Shown here piece after piece: positions 6,256-6,983 of a stretch of 6,983 nucleotides of DNA (positions are counted from its first letter, which is position 1; the number at the start of each line of letters is the position of its first letter). The notes beneath the pieces are model-generated. The model was given only the letters and a program-made list of their open reading frames with translations, searched no databases and was not told the origin of the DNA. The stretch lies in the NCBI GenBank assembly GCA_002430925.1, contig DJDD01000052.1, positions 1 to 6,983 on the forward strand. Reading direction: 5' to 3'. The DNA comes from Flavobacteriales bacterium UBA5933 (GTDB lineage Bacteria > Bacteroidota > Bacteroidia > Flavobacteriales > Weeksellaceae). The position numbers and the translations under genes were made by a program.

Positions 6256-6983
6256 ATGTCTGATCATTTATCGTTAGTAATATTAGCCGGAAATATTGGT
6301 AAACAGTATGAATGGCAAAAACAAATAGATCCTGTAGGTCCTTACAGAGAAACTTTATTAGAATATTCTATTTTTGATGCATTAGAAATAGGGATAAGAC
6401 ATTTTGTTTTTATTATTAATCAAGATTTTAGTGCCGAAACAAAAAAATATTTTCAGCATATAATAGATAGAAATTTTAGTCACGTTGAATTTATTTTACA
6501 AACGACATATACAGCTGTTCCTAGAAGTATTTATGATTCTATTGATAATAGAAAATTACCTTGGGGAACAGGGCATGCTTTGCTTATTGCAAAAAGTCAT
6601 CTTAGTCATCCTTTTATTATTATAGATGCTGATCATTTACATGGTAGAAGAACTTTTTATAAAGCAAAAGAATTATTTATCGAGAGAAAAATATTACCTA
6701 ATCGATATGGGTTAGTCACTTATAGTTTATTAAAAACAATTACTGAAGATGACCTTGTTTCAAGAGGACTTTGTTCTCTAAATAAGGATTATTTAAAAGT
6801 GATAAAAAAATTTAACTCGATTCATTTTAATAATGATAATGAAATTGTTTCAGATGAAATAGATGAAGATTTAGTTTTTGATAATGAAGCGAATGTATCA
6901 ATGAATTTTTGGATTCTTCATCCTTCAATATTTAGATTTTTAGAAGATAAGTTTAATTCTTTTTTGAAGAACAATGCAAAAGA
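6256..6983 (+). CDS. Sugar-phosphate nucleotidyltransferase-like protein with degenerate nucleotide-binding loop (partial)
   Basis: The first 242 codons are present and the gene continues past the right edge. The fold family is recognisable from LVILAG (7-12), KQIDPVGP (22-29), LLEYSIFDALEIGI (34-47), PWGTGHALL (102-110), the DAD metal-site region (124-126) and SMNFWILHPSIF (215-226). This matches the Bacteroidota group annotated as UTP-glucose-1-phosphate uridylyltransferase-like or NDP-sugar synthase, which makes NDP-sugars for surface glycans. The glycine-rich NTP loop is strongly altered: the usual AAGxGSRYGGLKQ appears as AGNIGKQYEWQKQ, so the triphosphate-binding Arg is Gln17 and the Gly-Gly pair is Glu19-Trp20. 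Lys22 and the acidic site (D124/D126) remain. It may be inactive, regulatory, or use a different donor. ATG 6256 is the natural start, six codons before the first strand, and follows an A-rich leader. It lies 57 bases after the chaN-like gene. Confidence 0.8.
   Translation, partial: MSDHLSLVILAGNIGKQYEWQKQIDPVGPYRETLLEYSIFDALEIGIRHFVFIINQDFSAETKKYFQHIIDRNFSHVEFILQTTYTAVPRSIYDSIDNRKLPWGTGHALLIAKSHLSHPFIIIDADHLHGRRTFYKAKELFIERKILPNRYGLVTYSLLKTITEDDLVSRGLCSLNKDYLKVIKKFNSIHFNNDNEIVSDEIDEDLVFDNEANVSMNFWILHPSIFRFLEDKFNSFLKNNAK

Overview
The window looks like ordinary chromosome from a very AT-rich member of the Bacteroidota, most likely class Flavobacteriia. Three things point there: a secreted protease ending in a type IX secretion (T9SS) sorting domain, starts without Shine-Dalgarno sequences but with A-rich leaders, and two exact TAnnTTTG -7 promoter boxes. 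I cannot name the genus. No mobile element, CRISPR array, tRNA or rRNA is visible. Genes are tightly packed, and the longest non-coding stretch is about 110 bases.

Layout, left to right. (1) Bases 1-124, minus strand: the N-terminus of a lipoprotein gene that runs off the left edge. Its signal peptide is out of frame with the only ATG because of a run of seven A's. (2) 236-2986, plus: a thermolysin-like (M4) metalloprotease with propeptide, catalytic, FN3, GEVED and T9SS domains, transcribed divergently from (1) and closed by a strong terminator. (3) 3081-3425, plus: an ArsC-family thiol reductase with its own -7 box. (4) 3435-3506: eight perfect TAAAAA units running into a hairpin that can terminate both arsC and the convergent ABC operon. 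(5) 5244 down to 3513, minus: an ABC exporter operon, ATPase then permease, one base apart. (6) 5320-6198, plus: a secreted ChaN/TIKI-like putative haem-binding protein, divergent from the ABC operon. (7) 6256 to the right edge, plus: a sugar-phosphate nucleotidyltransferase-like protein whose nucleotide-binding loop has lost key residues.

The genes do not form one pathway. Several act at the cell envelope (lipoprotein, secreted protease, ABC exporter, secreted haem-binding-like protein), but that is common in this group. The only clear functional unit is the ATPase/permease pair. I see no convincing undescribed multi-gene system. The observations most worth following up are the poly-A frameshift at the left edge, the degenerate nucleotidyltransferase at the right edge, and the hexanucleotide repeat fused to the shared terminator.
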